Both the position numbers and the translations under genes were made by a program. The notes under the pieces are model-generated. The model was given only the letters and a program-made list of their open reading frames with translations. It was not told the DNA's origin and did no database searches. From Oscillibacter sp. (GTDB lineage: Bacteria > Bacillota > Clostridia > Oscillospirales > Oscillospiraceae): a stretch of DNA of 5,454 nt. Positions 4,456 through 5,454 of the stretch are shown here, in pieces (the first letter of the stretch is position 1; every line of letters begins with the position of its first letter). The DNA is taken from the NCBI GenBank assembly GCA_017447005.1, contig JAFSOM010000104.1, forward strand, positions 1 through 5,454. Direction: 5' to 3'.

Positions 4456-5454
4456 ATGGCATTTGGATTAGACACGGGACCCGAAAGCGTCGTCAACATC
4501 AGGGTCATTGGCGTCGGCGGAGCTGGCAGTAACGTGGTCAACCGCATGGTAAATTCAGGCATTAAGGGCATTGACTTTGTGGCGGTCAACACGGACAAAC
4601 AGGCGCTGAACGTCTCCAGCGCGACTTCCAAAATCCAGATTGGCGAGAAGCTCACCCACGGACAGGGCGCCGGCTCCAATCCGGAAGTGGGCCGCAAGTC
4701 CGCCGAGGAAAGCAGAAATCAACTCTCCAAGGTTCTTGAGGATACCGATATGGTATTCATCACCGCCGGAATGGGCGGCGGCACCGGTACGGGCGCGGCG
4801 CCCGTCGTGGCCGAGATTGCCAAGGAAATGGACATCCTCACGGTAGCCGTCGTCACGAAACCGTTCGGCTTTGAGGGCAAGCAGAGAATGCGTTGCGCCG
4901 AGGCCGGTATCGCCGAACTCGAAAGCAAAGTCGACTCTCTCGTTATCATCCCGAACGACCGTTTGAAGTTCGCTACCGACCAGAAAATCACGTTCGTCAA
5001 CGCCTTTGAAATCGCCGACGACGTGCTCCGTCAGGCGGTGCAGTCCATCTCCGACCTCATCCGCGACACGGGCTTTATCAATCTGGACTTCGCCGACGTG
5101 ACCGCCGTCATGAAAGACGCGGGCATGGCGCATATGGGCGTTGGCCGCGCCGGAGGCAAGAGTAAGGCGGAAGAAGCGGCGCGTATGGCCATTTCCAGTC
5201 CGTTGCTCGAAACGTCCATTGAGGGCGCACGCGGCATTCTGATTAATATCACGGGTTCGCCGGACATCGGTTTGGAGGAAGTCGACCAAGCCGCGAGTTT
5301 GGTACAGCAGGCCGTACATCCGGACGCGCTGACCATCTTCGGCGCGACGTTCGACGAGACCATGGACGACGAAATCCGCGTGACCGTTATCGCCACGGGA
5401 TTCGACAAGGCAAAGTCGAGCGTGGACGAACCGACGCCTGTACGGACGAGCGCC
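4456..5454 (+). CDS. ftsZ: FtsZ cell division GTPase, 3'-truncated by the window end
   Basis: FtsZ is the tubulin-like GTPase that polymerises into the Z-ring at midcell and recruits the divisome. The 333 codons present are open to the end of the window, so the C-terminal linker end and conserved tail peptide are missing. Visible motifs are the N-terminal nucleotide loop [10 protein letters not shown] (17-26), the tubulin signature GGGTGTG (107-113), PFGFEGKQR (136-144), PNDRL (166-170), and the T7 synergy loop NLDFAD (209-214) with both catalytic aspartates. The globular core ends near residue 315, after which the linker starts ([10 protein letters not shown]). AGGAGG at 4442-4447, 8 nt before ATG, and a strong promoter upstream support the start. 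No ftsA separates it from ftsQ, as in many Clostridia, where SepF is a possible membrane anchor (general knowledge, not visible here). Confidence 0.98.
   Translation, partial: MAFGLDTGPESVVNIRVIGVGGAGSNVVNRMVNSGIKGIDFVAVNTDKQALNVSSATSKIQIGEKLTHGQGAGSNPEVGRKSAEESRNQLSKVLEDTDMVFITAGMGGGTGTGAAPVVAEIAKEMDILTVAVVTKPFGFEGKQRMRCAEAGIAELESKVDSLVIIPNDRLKFATDQKITFVNAFEIADDVLRQAVQSISDLIRDTGFINLDFADVTAVMKDAGMAHMGVGRAGGKSKAEEAARMAISSPLLETSIEGARGILINITGSPDIGLEEVDQAASLVQQAVHPDALTIFGATFDETMDDEIRVTVIATGFDKAKSSVDEPTPVRTSA

Noticed and set aside
4555..5319. 254-codon minus-strand frame opposite ftsZ
   Set aside because: Antisense shadow of FtsZ; no independent evidence of a gene.

Overview
The window is a piece of a division and cell-wall (dcw) gene cluster, all on the + strand: end of ftsW/spoVE, then murG, murA, ftsQ (divIB) and the start of ftsZ. 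This order, the clostridial-type MurG motifs and FtsZ N-terminus, the consistent AGGAGG-like ribosome binding sites, the strong sigma-A-type promoter and the lack of ftsA between ftsQ and ftsZ suggest a GC-rich (about 60% by eye) Gram-positive anaerobe of the Clostridia, possibly Oscillospirales. That placement is inference from gene order and protein motifs; no species is claimed.

Layout: 1-104 holds the C-terminus of an FtsW/SpoVE-type SEDS glycosyltransferase. murG (142-1278) follows after 37 bp. murA (start best placed at 1352, ending at 2620) follows after 73 bp. A 359-bp gap (2621-2979) is full of C/G-run palindromes. ftsQ occupies 2980-3888. A 567-bp gap (3889-4455) holds a dense cluster of palindromic repeats and then a clear promoter (TTGACC, 17 bp, TACAAT) for ftsZ. 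ftsZ starts at 4456 and runs off the end of the window after 333 codons.

How the genes work together: MurA starts peptidoglycan precursor synthesis from UDP-GlcNAc, MurG completes lipid II, the FtsW-type protein polymerises lipid II, FtsQ/DivIB is a divisome scaffold, and FtsZ is the cytoskeletal ring. ftsW, murG and murA are close enough to be one transcript. ftsQ and ftsZ are set apart by repeat-filled gaps, and ftsZ has its own promoter.

The protein-coding part is ordinary. The less usual material is intergenic. One small palindromic repeat family is present in four copies (2856-2943, 3920-3960, 3966-4042, 4257-4299). A second family is present as an inverted pair (4042-4102 and 4183-4238). 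The two families share one blueprint: a C-run/G-run hairpin, then a GTCAC- or GTCGCC-type hairpin, then a G-rich tail. Between copies, hairpin stems change by paired substitutions that keep base pairing, which suggests the folded structure is what is maintained.
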